A stretch of DNA of 64,000 nucleotides from Oscarella lobularis (Eukaryota; Porifera; Homoscleromorpha; Homosclerophorida; Oscarellidae), in contig NC_089194.1 in NCBI RefSeq assembly GCF_947507565.1, positions 1,922,001 through 1,986,000 on the forward strand, in the 5' to 3' direction. How positions within the stretch are numbered: the stretch's first letter is position 1; every line of letters starts with the position of its first letter. A program made the position numbers and the translations under genes. Positions 25,301 through 36,963 of the stretch are shown here, piece after piece. The notes below the pieces were generated by a model, which made no database searches, had not been told where the DNA came from, and saw only the letters and a program-made list of their open reading frames with translations.

Positions 25301-26605
25301 CTCGCAAGTCCCAATGCTCCATTGCCATACTACAAACTCTGTAAGTAGTAACAACATTCAACATATTTTCACCTACAACGGCCTCTGCTTTGGCATGAAT
25401 ATTGCACCCTTTCTCAATCAAAACATTTAATGTTCCTTCTGCTCCATAGAAAGCTGCTTCTAAAAAAGGCGTTCTTCCAAACTAATTATTGACAAAAAAT
25501 ATTCTCATTGATACACAATCAATACAATGTACGTCATTACCTTACTAACAGCTTCGATGTCAGCTCCAGCTGAAATCAAGTATTCGGCCATTTCAACGCG
25601 ATTATCCTTACAAGCTCGATGCAGAGAAGTAACACCTTCCTAAAAAGTAAACAAACCCGTCAAATATTAATTAATCGGCAATACATACTGCTAAAATAGA
25701 ATCAATAACGATTGATGTTTATATAGCTGACTGTCATGCTTATGACGCAATCTACTAACAAGAAATAACTTTCCTACTTGATCAGATTCATTGACATCCA
25801 ATCTCAATTCAACGAGTCGCTTGCCAATTTTCAAATGACCATTCTCACTCGCAAGTCCCAATGCTCCATCGCCATACTACAAACTCTGTAAGTAGTAACA
25901 ACATTCAACATATTTTCACCTACTTCGTCTTTGGCATGAATATTGCAATCTTTCTCAATCAAAACATTCATTGTTCCTTCTGCTCCGTACAAAGCGGCGT
26001 TAAGAAAAGGCGTTCTTCCAAACTAATTATTGACAAACAATATGATTATTGATACCCAACCAATACAATGTACGTCATTACCTTATCAAGAGCTTCAGTG
26101 TCAGCTCCAACTGAAATCAAGTATTTGGTCATTTCAGCATCGCGTGCCAAATGAAGTGCACTAGAATCCCACTAAATCAAAAAGCAAATATTACTTGTAT
26201 CTTCTACTGCCACTGCATCTTTTCCCTACGCTACTTCAAGTGACATTCTCTCACGAACGTCAGAAACGTGACCACAACAATTTTAGCGCTCCTACTCTCT
26301 AATGTCAAAGGTGGAAGTCAGTCTACTTGAAGAACCTCAATTTTAGTCCCGTTTGGAGTTAGGAGCGCTAATTCGACGTCACGTGATCAGTGAAATTGTT
26401 TTGAGTACCCTCGACTCTCAACTATCCCCTGAACCTCATCTCTCGCTGTTTTCCACTCTTTCGGATAACGTTGAACGAACGAAACGACGAATGACTTGTT
26501 TCCTTCAAAGACAGCGGTGAAAAAGTCTACAGTGAGAAACAACGGTTGGAACCGCGTTCCAGGAAGAAGAGAAACGTGAAAACCCTTAATAGAAGTGTTG
26601 ATCAT
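22303..26605 (-). CDS. Ankyrin array + coiled coil + TKL-type kinase, copy 1
   Basis: Minus strand. Exon 1 (26435-26605, ATG at 26605) encodes a short N-terminal domain (DFFTAVFEGNKS...FVQRYPKEWKTARDE). About 12 ankyrin repeats follow, each on its own exon with phase 0 ends; repeats cycle as FGRTPF-, YGxGALGL- and NGSTSLH-types, and the last is AGEGTLQIAD. Then a helical, Glu/Arg-rich coiled coil (RERAEADLR, QLTEENAQIRTQM) and a kinase whose last exon is 22303-23081. Kinase marks: Gly loop GGGAYG, VAVK Lys, LHGDIRSTNV catalytic loop (HGD instead of HRD, with Asp and Asn kept), CDLGAARF (DLG for DFG), SPNYLAPE. The architecture recalls RIPK4/ANKK1 but with domain order reversed. The frame ends KEPWL. 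I use ATG because the longest frame begins with GTG. Probable cytosolic signalling kinase; substrate unknown. Confidence 0.78.
23580..24187. repeat. Tandem duplication of about 305 bp inside Ank-kinase copy 1
   Basis: The segment with the QIADRQKHFKMKEDL half-repeat exon and the following DDPEAESELREK exon (23580-23885) is repeated at 23887-24187 with few changes (the same intron strings TTAGAAATTAGCTTCAGTATCAATACTATGT and CATCAATATTAACCAGTTAGA, here given in part). Copy 4 at 42.9-43.15 kb has it once. In copy 1 it would add one helix-turn-helix block before the coiled coil. Confidence 0.75.
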
Positions 26606-27729
26606 CGCGAAAAAAGACTGCACTGGTTCTTAGAAGAGCTTAGCAAACGAGGAATGTCACGTGGAGGACTTGACGTATGCCAAAGTTTCCCGTAACCTAA
26701 TAATCACGTGATATTTGTCAATTATTTGTGCCGAAAGTACACAATCACTCTTCTAAATAGATCGTATCCACTATGACATTGCTAAGTACTTACGATTTAT
26801 CAAATAAAATTGATGATTCATTCCTAGTTGCGTTACCTTTATTGAAAAATTCAGAAGAGTGGGAGATGACGTTTTTGACCAATAACCATGTGCTACAGGT
26901 CAGGGATGCTCTCTAATTTGTTAGATCTATTGCGTTTCACTCGTTACAAAGTCGATACAGTTGATTCCGGTGAAATGTTGCCCCCCAAAAAACCACTTTA
27001 AATATAGCAGAGAAAAAAGCTAAAAATTGGCACGACAGGCAATTTTCGAGATCGTGGAGTTACCAATGTTCTAAAAAGCCCTATCCAGTCGACGCCGAAA
27101 CTTCAAAATATGAAAAATGAGATTTGAACCAAAACCAAAAAACCAGAAGACTATAGAACCTTTTGAATTGAAAAGAATCAATTCTTCTTTAAAATTGACC
27201 ACCGATAGAAGATAGCGTCCTTCCCCACCATAAATTTAGTCTAAAAAAGACACCGAAATCACTAAGGTATAAATGAGTGGGACCCCCGGGGCCCCCGCTC
27301 GCTCGCACCGCTTCAATCGTGTTCTACGGCTACGTAATGAAGCTTTGTTCGCTTTTTGTTGTATGTAGATGGCTTCCATGAGTCGACTAGGAGCCCCACA
27401 TTCAGTTTTCTCTTCTCTTCCGAACAGTCGACACTCAAGACGTCCCAATGTTGATCAAAGAGTCCCGTTCGCAATAACGACGTCTCTGATTTGAGCTTGC
27501 ATTCGCTAAGATCGACGTAAAGCTCTGAAGTCACGTGTTATCATAACCCCGCCCTATTCAATAAAGATATAGAAATGCTTGCAAAAGAAACTTCTCTTCT
27601 AAGACACGTTTTATGGATGCTCATCTACATGTCAACGTTTACTAAAACTAATTTCATTTACCTTCTAAAAAGTTTGAGCTAAAAAGTCCAGGTTGCTATG
27701 AAAAGAACCAAAAGGAAGCGTGAAACGAC
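26606..27729. promoter_or_regulatory. Spacer between Ank-kinase copy 1 and Ank-Death copy 2
   Basis: First part is the 5-prime flank of the copy 1 gene: GTCACGTGGAGGAC at 26656 and AATCACGTGATA near 26701, both kept in the other three paralogues. Bases 26606-27730 are nearly repeated at 30406-31176 plus 36733-36963. The segment near 27382-27391 (AGTCGACTAGGAGCCCC) is the empty counterpart of the transposon insertion site. Short open frames on the plus strand here are not conserved and I do not call them. Confidence 0.55.
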
Positions 27730-30405
27730 TTAGTGATGTCGATCGAGTTCGTCGAATTTCCTTTCGATAGCTCTCCGGTTGACGTCTACCTGCTCAAACC
27801 ACCCTAGGAGTTTGCGTACTGTCGGAGACCCTTCTCTTTTGCGCCACAAATCCAGCACCTTGATCATGCGAGCGAGGGAACTTGAAGTAGAGCCACGAAT
27901 GTCATCAAGATTGGAGTCGGAAATGCCAAGCAGCATTCCGATATCTTCCCATTTTGATCCTGTGACGATGGCGCAAGCTTTCACTAACTCATCTGGTACC
28001 AATTCATCGTCAGCTGGAAAAGAGTCTAGACGAAAAAAATAATGTACTACAAGGAAGTTTATGATGACGCATACGTTGATCGGCTTTCGCTTGAGTTGCT
28101 CGTTCACGTGGTTGCTGGACATCTCTCTGAATCTTCGGCTGTTTTTCTTCGTTCTAGAACAAAAAAGATTTTATCTAATTTGGCTCTTTGAACATTGCCA
28201 CTGACCCGTAGAGCAGAATCCAGCAGTTTCTTATTTTCTGCCTAAAATAAAACCGTTCCTATATTACGATCAAATAATAGGAAGACTTTCACTTGGCCTG
28301 GTCAACAATGACTCATTGAAAACATACAATGTTTAAAATTACCTTCTCATTACCAGTAATACGTAACTGCTCTCAAAAAAATTGAACTAGGCTATTGAGT
28401 GACTCACCTGCATTCGTAAGATTTTCTCCATCTTCTCCATTAACTCGCTTCCAGCTTCTGAGTCATCCTAAAACATCAATATTAACCAGTTAGTTAGAAG
28501 AACAAATTTCTCGAAATCTTACTCTTGGTTGAGAAAAAATCTTCACAAGATCTTCTTTCATTTTAAAATGTTTTTTACGATCAGCTATTTGCAACGCTCC
28601 CTCTCCAGCCTAGAATTCCCATTTATTTCAAACCGAATCTTGCACGACGCCTTACGTTGTCTTTTGCATCAATGTTGCAACCTTTCTTAACTAAAAGATT
28701 AACAACGGAGACGTTGCCAGAGAAAACAGCCTCAAGAAGAGGCGTTCTTCCCCACTAATACCAAACAATAGGTGGAAAACTAAATAGGAGCTCGGCATGA
28801 AGACCTGATTGCGAGCTTCGATGTCAGCTCCAACTGAAATCAAGAATTTGGCCATTTCAACTTGATTGAACTGACAGACCCAATGGAGAGAAGTAATGCC
28901 TTGCTAAAAAGTAAACAAACCAGTCAAATATTAATTAAACAGCAATACATACTGCTAAAATAGAATCAATAACGATTGATGTTTACATAGCTGACTGTCA
29001 TGCTTGTGACTCAACCTACCAACAATAAATAACATTCTTACTCGATTAGCTTCATTGACATCCAATTCCAATCCAACGAGTCGCTTGACAATTTTCAAAT
29101 GACCTTCCTGACTCGCAAGTCCCAATGCTCCTTCGCCAGTCTACAAACTCTGTAAGTAGTAACAACCTTCAACATATTTTCACCTACAACGGCCTCTGCT
29201 TTGGCATGAATATTGCACTCTTTCTCAATCAAAACATTTAATGTTCCTTCTGCTCCATAGAAAGCTGCTTCTAAAAAAGGCGTTCTTCCAAACTAATTAT
29301 TGACAAAAAATATTCTCATTGATACACAATCAATACAATGTACGTCATTACCTTACTAACAGCTTCGATGTCAGCTCCAGCTGAAATCAAGAATTTGGCC
29401 ATTTCAACGTGATTATTCTGACAAGACCGATGCAGAGAAGTAACGCCTTCCTAAAAAAGTAAACAAACCCATCAAATATTAATTAATGAGCAATACATAC
29501 TGCTAAAATAGAATCAATAACGATTGATGTTTACTGTCATGCTCATGACTCAATCTACTAACAAGAAATAACGTTCTTACTTGATCAGATTCATTGACAT
29601 CCAATCCCAATTCAACAAGTCGCTTGCCAATTTTCAAATGACCATTCTCACTCGCAAGTCCGAATGCTCCATCGCCATACTACAAACTCTGTAAGTAGTA
29701 ACAACCTTCAACATATTTTCACCTACTTCGTCTTTGGCATGAATATTGCACCCTTTCTCAATCAAAACATTCATTGGTCCTTCTGCTCCGTACAAAGCAG
29801 CGTTAAGAAAAGGCGTTCTTCCTAACTAATTATTGACAAACAATATGATTATTGATACCCAATCAATACAATGTACGTCATTACCTTATCAAGAGCTTCA
29901 ATGTCAGCTCCAGCTAAAATCAAGTATTCAGCCATTTCAGCATCACGTGCCCAATGAAGTGTACTAGAATCCCACTAAATCAAAAAGCAAATATTGCTAT
30001 CTTCTCCTGCCACTGCATCTTTTCCCTTCGCTACTTCAAGCGACATTCTCTCACAAACGTCAGAATCATGACCACAACAATTTTAGCGCTCCTACTTTCT
30101 AATGTCAAAGGTGGAAGTCTGTCTACTTGAAGAATCTCAATTTTAGTCCTGTTTGGAGTTAGGAGCGCTAATTCGACGTCACGTGATTAGTGAAATTGTT
30201 TTGTGTAACCCCGACTCTCAACTATCCCCTGAACCTCATCTCTCGCTGTTTTCCACTCTTTCGGATAACGTTGAACGAACGAAATGACGACTGACTTGTT
30301 TCCTTGCTTGACAGCGGTGAAAAAGTCTACAGTGAGAAACAACGGTTGGAACCGCGTTCCAGGAAAAAGAGAAACGTGCAAACCCTTAATAGAAGTGTTG
30401 TTCAT
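27730..30405 (-). CDS. Ankyrin array + Death domain protein, copy 2
   Basis: Minus strand, exon 1 30235-30405 (ATG 30405; NNTSIKGLHV..., then TAVKQGNKSVVISFVQ), exon 2 29885-29974 (WDSSTLHWARDAEMAEYL). About nine single-exon ankyrin repeats follow in the three-type cycle, then short helical exons (SEAGSELMEKMEKILRMQ; RATQAKADQ region) and a C-terminal Death domain on the last exon from about 28027 to 27730. Death-domain marks: ELVKACAIVTGSKWEDIGML, LGISDSNLDDI, MIKVLDLWRKREGS and LLGWFEQVDVNRRAIE, the six-helix pattern with conserved Trp. It shares its front half with the kinase genes but carries an adaptor-type module instead of a kinase. Likely role: receptor or sensor adaptor in an innate or cell-death pathway (inference). 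Confidence 0.78.
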
Positions 30406-31176
30406 CGCGAAAAAAGACTGCACTGGTTCTTAGAAGAGCTTAGCAACGAGGAACGTCACGTGGAGGACCTGACGTATTCCAAAGTTTCCCGTAACCTAAT
30501 AATCACGTGATGTTTGTCAATTATTTGTGCCGAAAGTACACAATCATTCTTCGAAATAGATCGTATCCACTATCACATTGCTAAGTACTCACGGTTTATC
30601 AAATAAAATTGATAATTCATTCCTAGTTGCGTTACCTTTATTGAAAAATTCAGAAGAGTGGGAGATGGCGTTTTTGACCAATAACCATGTGCTACAGGTC
30701 AGGGATGCTCAAAAAAACTTGTTAGATCTATTGCGTTTCACTCGTTACGAAGTCGATACAGTTGATTCCGGTGAAATTTTGCCCCCCAAAAAACCACTTT
30801 AAATATAGCAGAGAAAAAAGCTAAAATTTGGCACGACAGGCAATTTTCGAGATCGTGGAGTTACCAAGGTTCTAAAAAGCCCTATCCAGTCGACGCAGAA
30901 ACTTCAAAATATGAAAAATGAGATTTGAACCAAAACCAAAAAACCAGAAGACTATAGAACCTTTTGAATTGAAAAGAATCGATTCTTCTTTAAAATTGAT
31001 CACCGATAGAAGATAGCGTCCTTCCCCACCATAAATTTAGTCTAAAGGTATAAATGAGTGGGACCCCCGGGCCCCCGCTCGCTCGCATCGCTTCAATCGT
31101 GTTCTACGGCTACGTAATGAAGCTTTGTTCGCTTGTTGGGTGAATAGTATGCAGATGGCTTCCATGAGTCGATAGG
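30406..31176. promoter_or_regulatory. 5-prime flank of Ank-Death copy 2, paralogous to 26.6-27.4 kb
   Basis: Carries CGTCACGTGGAGGAC near 30456 and AATCACGTGATG near 30500, then a long stretch almost identical to 26730-27390. It stops at the 9-bp GTCGATAGG (31168-31176), where the mobile-element stack begins; the rest of the paralogous spacer resumes at 36733. Confidence 0.55.
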
Positions 31177-31238
31177 TAGCCTCGTCCCCAGGCCCTTCAC
31201 CAGCTAGCGCGCTTGGGGCGCACTCACTGGTGGAAGGG

Positions 31239-31344
31239 AAGTTTAATACAGGTTAAACGCGGTTGATATCTACCGCCATGATTATGTAAGGCGCGGGCGG
31301 TGTCTGGTATCGCCATTCGCCGCCTTCGCACAGACCGAATTTTT
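31239..31344 (+). repeat. Ngaro split direct repeat A1
   Basis: Begins AAGTTTAATACAGG and ends at the T-run after CACAGACCGAAT. Repeated without change at 35949-36054. Confidence 0.85.
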
Positions 31345-31389
31345 TTTTTTCTCTTGCAATTTTTCTCTGCGCTCTTATTCTAACGTTGC

Positions 31390-31722
31390 ATGGCGGATCA
31401 GCGTCCTGCGAATCAAGCTGTCGGTCAGCAGGGACAAGGCAAACAGCGTCAACAGGGGCAGGCGCCGCGGGGACAGAATCCTCCGGCGGCCCCGCCGCCC
31501 CAACAACCTCCACAACCTGTCTTACCTCCGCCTCCGCCGCAAGGGGACCAAGCGCCGCCGCCCGCACAGCCGCTAGTTCCAAGGCAGGCAGTTCCGGTAC
31601 CTATGCAAGACTTCGTAGCGGGAATAGTGCAGCAAACCGTGGCAGCCTGGAGGGCAGGTAATGCGGACGACGGGTGCATAGTCCAAAGAACGGGCGAAAA
31701 CGCCTCCCCCTCGGTCCGCTAA
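31390..31722 (+). CDS. Gag-like N-terminal ORF of the Ngaro element
   Basis: ATG at 31390 opens MADQRPANQAVGQQGQGKQ, a Gln/Pro-rich 110-aa frame ending at 31722. Position just after A1 and low-complexity Pro/Gln content fit a Gag start, but no conserved domain is visible. Sequence after it continues in other frames, so the Gag is broken by frameshift or the ORF is short. Downstream near 33040-33115 a GHRAADC-type zinc-knuckle remnant (CDKWGKGHRAADC) suggests the Gag originally extended that far. Confidence 0.5.
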   Translation: MADQRPANQAVGQQGQGKQRQQGQAPRGQNPPAAPPPQQPPQPVLPPPPPQGDQAPPPAQPLVPRQAVPVPMQDFVAGIVQQTVAAWRAGNADDGCIVQRTGENASPSVR

Positions 31723-31939
31723 TCGCCCCCACCTGGCGACAGTATCCATTGCTTTCACGACCAGTTCCCACGCCGCCCGAAGACGTTTAGCGTAGAGCCC
31801 CGCCCCTTTTCGCGTCCCCTTACTCTCCCACGCGCAGCGACGGATAACTGCGAGGCGTGACTCTTTCGGACGCTCCCCGAGGGGGTCGCTTGTCTGTGCA
31901 GCCACAGCAAGGGCCTCTGCCGAGGCAAGTGGCTAATGC

Positions 31940-32851
<912 letters not shown>

Positions 32852-33539
32852 TGGTGCGCATGGCGGAGAAAGGCCGTCCGCGAGAATCGTGGCGGCGCCA
32901 GCGATCATAGGGCGGCCAGTTGTGCATTGCGGCAGGCGGGGCCAGGCGCGGCGGCGAATCCTGGCACAGCTGGATTGCGACGCGCTCAACGTCGCGACTA
33001 GGCAGGCCGGCTCTTCAACTTTGCGCCAGCTGCCGGTTGTGGTGCACGCTGCGTTTATTACCGCGCGTGCGACAAGTGGGGGAAAGGTCATCGCGCTGCA
33101 GATTGTAAGCCAGCGGCGCAGCAGCAGCAGCAGCAAACAGCCGCGCAAGGGCCTCGAGCGCAGTCGCCCAAGCCCCAGTAGAGCCGCGCGCGACTGTCCC
33201 GATTATTAGCGTGTTGCCCCACGCCGTGTAGTTGCACTAGTCGGGGGCATGCAATACACCGTTTCCTGCTGGTTCCTAGAAATGGGGGTCTTTCAGCGGG
33301 CGCGTACCGCTCTGGGCAGGCACTGGCGGCGTTGGACGCCGCGCGCGCGCGGCAAAGGCTTCAGGTTCGGCGGTCGGGGACACGCCATCATCGGCGCCGG
33401 TGATCCCGCAGGCTTAGGCGGATAGCTTAAGGCGCCACCCAGACCAGCGTTTTACAGCAGGGCTGCTGCGCGGGCTTTCAGAAGGTTTCCGAATCGGCTA
33501 CGGCGGCGGGAGCGAAAAGCGAGCTCGAGCACGCCGCAA

Positions 33540-34480
33540 CCTCCACTCTGCGCGAGAGTACTCCGCGGTAGTGGACGAATATCTAAACGGCGAACTCGCA
33601 GCAGGCAGAGTAGTGGGCCCAGTCCCGGCCGCTCCGACGCAGCTGGTGCGCTTGAGTCCCTTCGGGGTAAGTCCCAAGTCCGGCCAACCGGGGCGGTGGC
33701 GGCTAATATTCAACCTGTCGTCCCCACGGGGCGGCAGCGTCAACGATGGAATTTGCGCCGAATAATGCGCGACCATATACACCCGTGCGGAGGGCGCCGT
33801 GCGGTACTGCTGGCAGTTGGGAGCTGGGGCAGTGCTAGCAAAGCGGGGCATACAAAGCGAATACCGCATCATTCCGGTGCACCCGGCGGGTCGCCATCTC
33901 CTTAGCATGCGATCGCGGGGCGAGGTGTATGTGGCACACCGTGCTGCCGCTTGGGTTGCGTTCGGCACCGGCGATCTTCTCCGCAGGCGATCTTCTCCGC
34001 AGTAGCAGACGCGCTACTGTGGATCAGCCTCAGGATCGAGCGCATCAGTTGCAGGCGGCGCTGCGGGTGTGCAAAGAACTCGGGGTACCCGTCGCTCGCG
34101 GAAAGATTGGAGGCCCTGGCACGACGCTGGTGTTCTTGAAGATCGAGCTAGACACCGTGGCTGGAGTAATGCGCTTGCCGCAGGCAAAGCTGCAGCGTCA
34201 GCACCGTGGGCTCCGCTTCCGATCACCGAAGGAGCTCCGGCCGGTGGTTCTTGCAGCGGCGGTGTGGGGCGAGAGCTGGTCGGGCGCATCGGTCCTGCTT
34301 GAGTGCGACAGCACGGTGGTCGTGGCGGCGGTGCGGTCAGGGTCAAGCAGGGACGCGGCACTTATGCCTCTCCTGCGTACGCTGCAGTTTTTTTGCGGCT
34401 CAATTTGGGTTTGCTTGGAGGGAGCGGCATATCCCGGGAGAACAGAAGACCCTCGCCGACGGGCTCTCGCGTAACGTTCC
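33540..34480 (+). pseudogene. Reverse transcriptase and RNase H region of the Ngaro element, frameshifted
   Basis: RT marks: VVDEYLNGELAAGRVVGP, LSPFGVSPKSG, WRLIFNLSSPRGGSVNDGI at about 33565-33765; then YRIIPVHPAGRHLLSM and the LRSAPAIFSAVADALLWI-like segment in other frames to 34030. A 16-bp direct duplication GCGATCTTCTCCGCAG at about 33969-34002 breaks the frame, and a stop follows NDGICAE. RNase H signs: VLLECDSTVVVAAV near 34290-34335 and the HIPGEQKTLADGLSRN end near 34425-34475. I give no repaired reading. Domain order RT-RH then recombinase is that of DIRS-order elements. Confidence 0.72.
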
Positions 34481-34559
34481 GCCCGCCGCGCTGAGAGCGT
34501 CTTTTTCCTCAGCTTGCCGCCAATCCGACGCCCATCTCGGGGGAGCTACTGGACCTGGT

Positions 34560-35549
34560 GGCGTTACCGGGATTGCCCTGGAACGAGCCGCGGTGGAGGG
34601 AGCTCTTTCACGCTACACTGCGCAAGGTGTCGCGGACTCCACTCGACGATCGTACGCCGCAGGACTCCGCCGGTTCAAACGATTTTGCGAGCAGTTAGGT
34701 CTGCAGGGTCTGCCAGCGTCGGAGCGCGTGCTCTCGCTCTTCTGCGCGGCCCTGGCAAGAGAGGGGTTAAGATACGCCACAATAAAATCTTACCTGGCAG
34801 CGGTTCGCAACGGGCAGGTCGTCGCTGGTCTGGGCGATCCGTTCGCGGCATCGATGCCACTGCTGGTTCTCATGCTAAACGGAATCAAGCGAGAACAAGG
34901 GCGGCCAGCGGCGGATCCCCGCCTCCCCATCACTCCGGTGATTCTTCGTCAACTGCGCGCGGTGTGGGGACAAACGCCCCATCGATGGGACTCGACGATG
35001 CTGTGGGCGGCATGCACGGTTGCCTTCTTCGGTTTCTTGCGAGCAGGCGAGTTCACCGTGGACTCGGTGGCGGCGTTCGATCCCGAGCGTCATCTTTCGC
35101 CCGATGACGTGTCGACGGATTCACTGGCGGACCCGTCGTTCGTCAAATTGCGGATCAAACAGTCGAAGACGGACCCGTTCCGTGGCGGCGTGTCGATTGT
35201 TCTAGGACGCACACGCGCGGACCTGTGCCCTGTGGAAGCGCTGCTCGCTTACCTGGCTCGCCGTCGCTTTGCGCCGGGGCCGTTGTTTCTGTTCGAAAAT
35301 GGCGGAGCGCTCTCACGGGCGGCGCTCGTCGATCAAGTGCGACGGGCTCTGACAACGGCAGGCGTGGATGCGACTCGCTTCGCTGGTCATAGCTTCCGAA
35401 TCGGGGCGGCGACGACGGCCGCTGCGCGCGGACTTGACGACTCGACGATCCAAACGCTCGGCCGATGGAAAAGCGCAGCGTTTATGCGCTACATTCGTCT
35501 GGACGAGCGGCAGCTGGCGCGATACAGTCGCGCGCTGGCTACAGAGTAA
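34560..35549 (+). CDS. Tyrosine recombinase of the Ngaro element
   Basis: Open without interruption from the RNase H tail to TAA at 35549; no ATG is clearly the start, as expected if translated as part of a polyprotein. N-terminal SAM-like core: YAAGLRRFKRFCEQLGL, TIKSYLAAVRNGQ. Catalytic residues of the tyrosine recombinase/integrase fold are visible in order: Arg in FLRAGEF, HSFRIGAAT (HxxR), and Tyr in MRYIRL. Such enzymes join the circular cDNA to the target without a DDE integrase. This domain alone looks intact. Confidence 0.85.
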   Translation, partial: GVTGIALERAAVEGALSRYTAQGVADSTRRSYAAGLRRFKRFCEQLGLQGLPASERVLSLFCAALAREGLRYATIKSYLAAVRNGQVVAGLGDPFAASMPLLVLMLNGIKREQGRPAADPRLPITPVILRQLRAVWGQTPHRWDSTMLWAACTVAFFGFLRAGEFTVDSVAAFDPERHLSPDDVSTDSLADPSFVKLRIKQSKTDPFRGGVSIVLGRTRADLCPVEALLAYLARRRFAPGPLFLFENGGALSRAALVDQVRRALTTAGVDATRFAGHSFRIGAATTAAARGLDDSTIQTLGRWKSAAFMRYIRLDERQLARYSRALATE

Positions 35550-35812
35550 ATAGCATCCGCGTACTCAGGAGTCCAGCGCGCGTTAGCGACGTAAACCGGT
35601 TCTTTGTCGCATGTTTTGTGAGCGTGGCGAGTTAGTTGTGGCGTTCTTCGGGCGAGTGGAGAGCGTACAGCCGCTAGGGGGTTTTTGTTATGTTAGTCGC
35701 GCCAGCAGGTTCTCACGGGCGGAGACCACAACTATGCTAATTGGGTGAGGTGGTGATCCCGTCTTGGGGGACGTCGCTCCAGCCCCGTTGGGACCGTTCA
35801 CGACGGTTTGTT

Positions 35813-36262
35813 GGGGGCTCGGATTCGGCTTGGCTCGAATCGGACTGACGAGATCGGCGGCGAGCCGGGCGGAAGCGTTCCCCCCTAGCGCGCGTTAGGC
35901 CCAACCCTGAGCAGCACAGGGCAACTCACAGGTAAGATATATCAAGGGAAGTTTAATACAGGTTAAACGCGGTTGATATCTACCGCCATGATTATGTAAG
36001 GCGCGGGCGGTGTCTGGTATCGCCATTCGCCGCCTTCGCACAGACCGAATTTTTCCCACCCTCCCTCCCGTGCTGCTCCGGGGGCCGCACCCGCTTCTCC
36101 GTCCTTCGGACGTGACTCGCCGCTTGGGGGGCTCGGATTCGGCTTGGCTCGAATCGGACTGACGAGATCGGCGGCGAGCCGGGCGGAAGCGTTCCCCCCT
36201 AGCGCGCGTTAGGCCCAACCCTGAGCAGCACAGGGCAACTCACAGGTAAGATATATCAAGGG
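35813..36262 (+). repeat. Ngaro 3-prime repeats B1-A2-B2
   Basis: B1 35813-35948 (GGGGGCTCGGATTCGG to TATATCAAGGG) is immediately followed by A2 35949-36054 (equal to A1), a 72-bp spacer and B2 36127-36262 (equal to B1). The B1-A2 junction CAAGGG/AAGTTT corresponds to the circular-DNA junction predicted for Ngaro replication. Confidence 0.85.
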
Positions 36263-36573
36263 CCTGGTAACATTGGTCTGCGTCAGAGGGTCACGCGACA
36301 CCCCACTTGCCCCGTGACCTCTGTAGCCCTAATTAAATCAGTACGTAACGGTACGCAAAATCGCTTCAGCGCGTAAGGAAACGTCTTCCAACACTAGTTC
36401 CGAGGTAAAATCGCGTTCGCGGGGCTGTACGGTAGAGCGAACAGTTGCGAACAGTTTCCTTACGCGCTGAAGCGATTTTGCGTACCGTTACGTACTGATT
36501 TAATTAGGGCTACAGAGGTCACGGGGCAAGTGGGGTGTCGCGTGACCCTCTGACGCAGACCAATGTTACCAGG
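36263..36573. repeat. Inner 120-bp arms and centre of the host MITE
   Basis: Arms 36263-36382 and 36454-36573 are reverse complements by eye across their length, around a 71-bp unique centre. They abut B2 of the Ngaro element on the left and the outer right arm at 36574, showing that the retroelement entered the left arm of one long palindrome. Confidence 0.85.
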
Positions 36574-36629
36574 CCCTTCCACCAGTGAGTGCGCCCCAAG
36601 CGCGCTAGCTGGTGAAGGGCCTGGGGACG

Positions 36630-36717
36630 TAGCCTCGAGGATCCAGACCCTCTTCCCGCGCGCTAAGATGCGTGGGTGGGGGACGCCGCGGAAAGAGGGT
36701 CTGGATCCTCGAGGCTA
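36630..36717. mobile_element. 88-bp MITE nested in the right end of the host MITE
   Basis: Arms TAGCCTCGAGGATCCAGACC (left) and its complement (right) surround a 30-bp centre. Flanked by a 9-bp direct repeat CTGGGGACG (36621-36629 and 36718-36726). Removing the insert and one repeat restores the exact complement of the left arm of the host element. It shares the terminal TAGCCTCG with its host. Confidence 0.88.
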
Positions 36718-36732
36718 CTGGGGACGAGGCTA

Positions 36733-36963
36733 GTCGATAGGAGCCCCACATTCAGTTTTCTCGACATAAAGCTCTGAAGTCACGTGTTATCATAACCCCG
36801 CCCTATTCAATAAAGATATAGAAATGAAACATCTCTTCTAAGACACGTTTTTTAGATGCTCAAATTTCATTTACCTCATAAAAAGTTTGAGCTCAAAAAG
36901 TCCAGGTTGCCAATTAAAATACACAAGCTACATGAAAAGAAGCAAAAGGAAGTGTGAAACATC
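36733..36963. other. Remainder of the duplicated spacer, right of the mobile elements
   Basis: Starts with the GTCGATAGG target duplication and GAGCCCCACATTCAG, then matches 27391-27729 with a deletion of about 90 bp. It forms the 3-prime flank of Ank-Death copy 3. Nothing coding is seen. Confidence 0.6.

Noticed and set aside
30578-30802. 74-codon plus-strand ORF upstream of Ank-Death copy 2
   Set aside because: The paralogous spacer at 26.77 kb breaks the frame (VRDAL then stop) and the 40.4/45.1 kb flanks diverge completely, so it is not maintained as coding.
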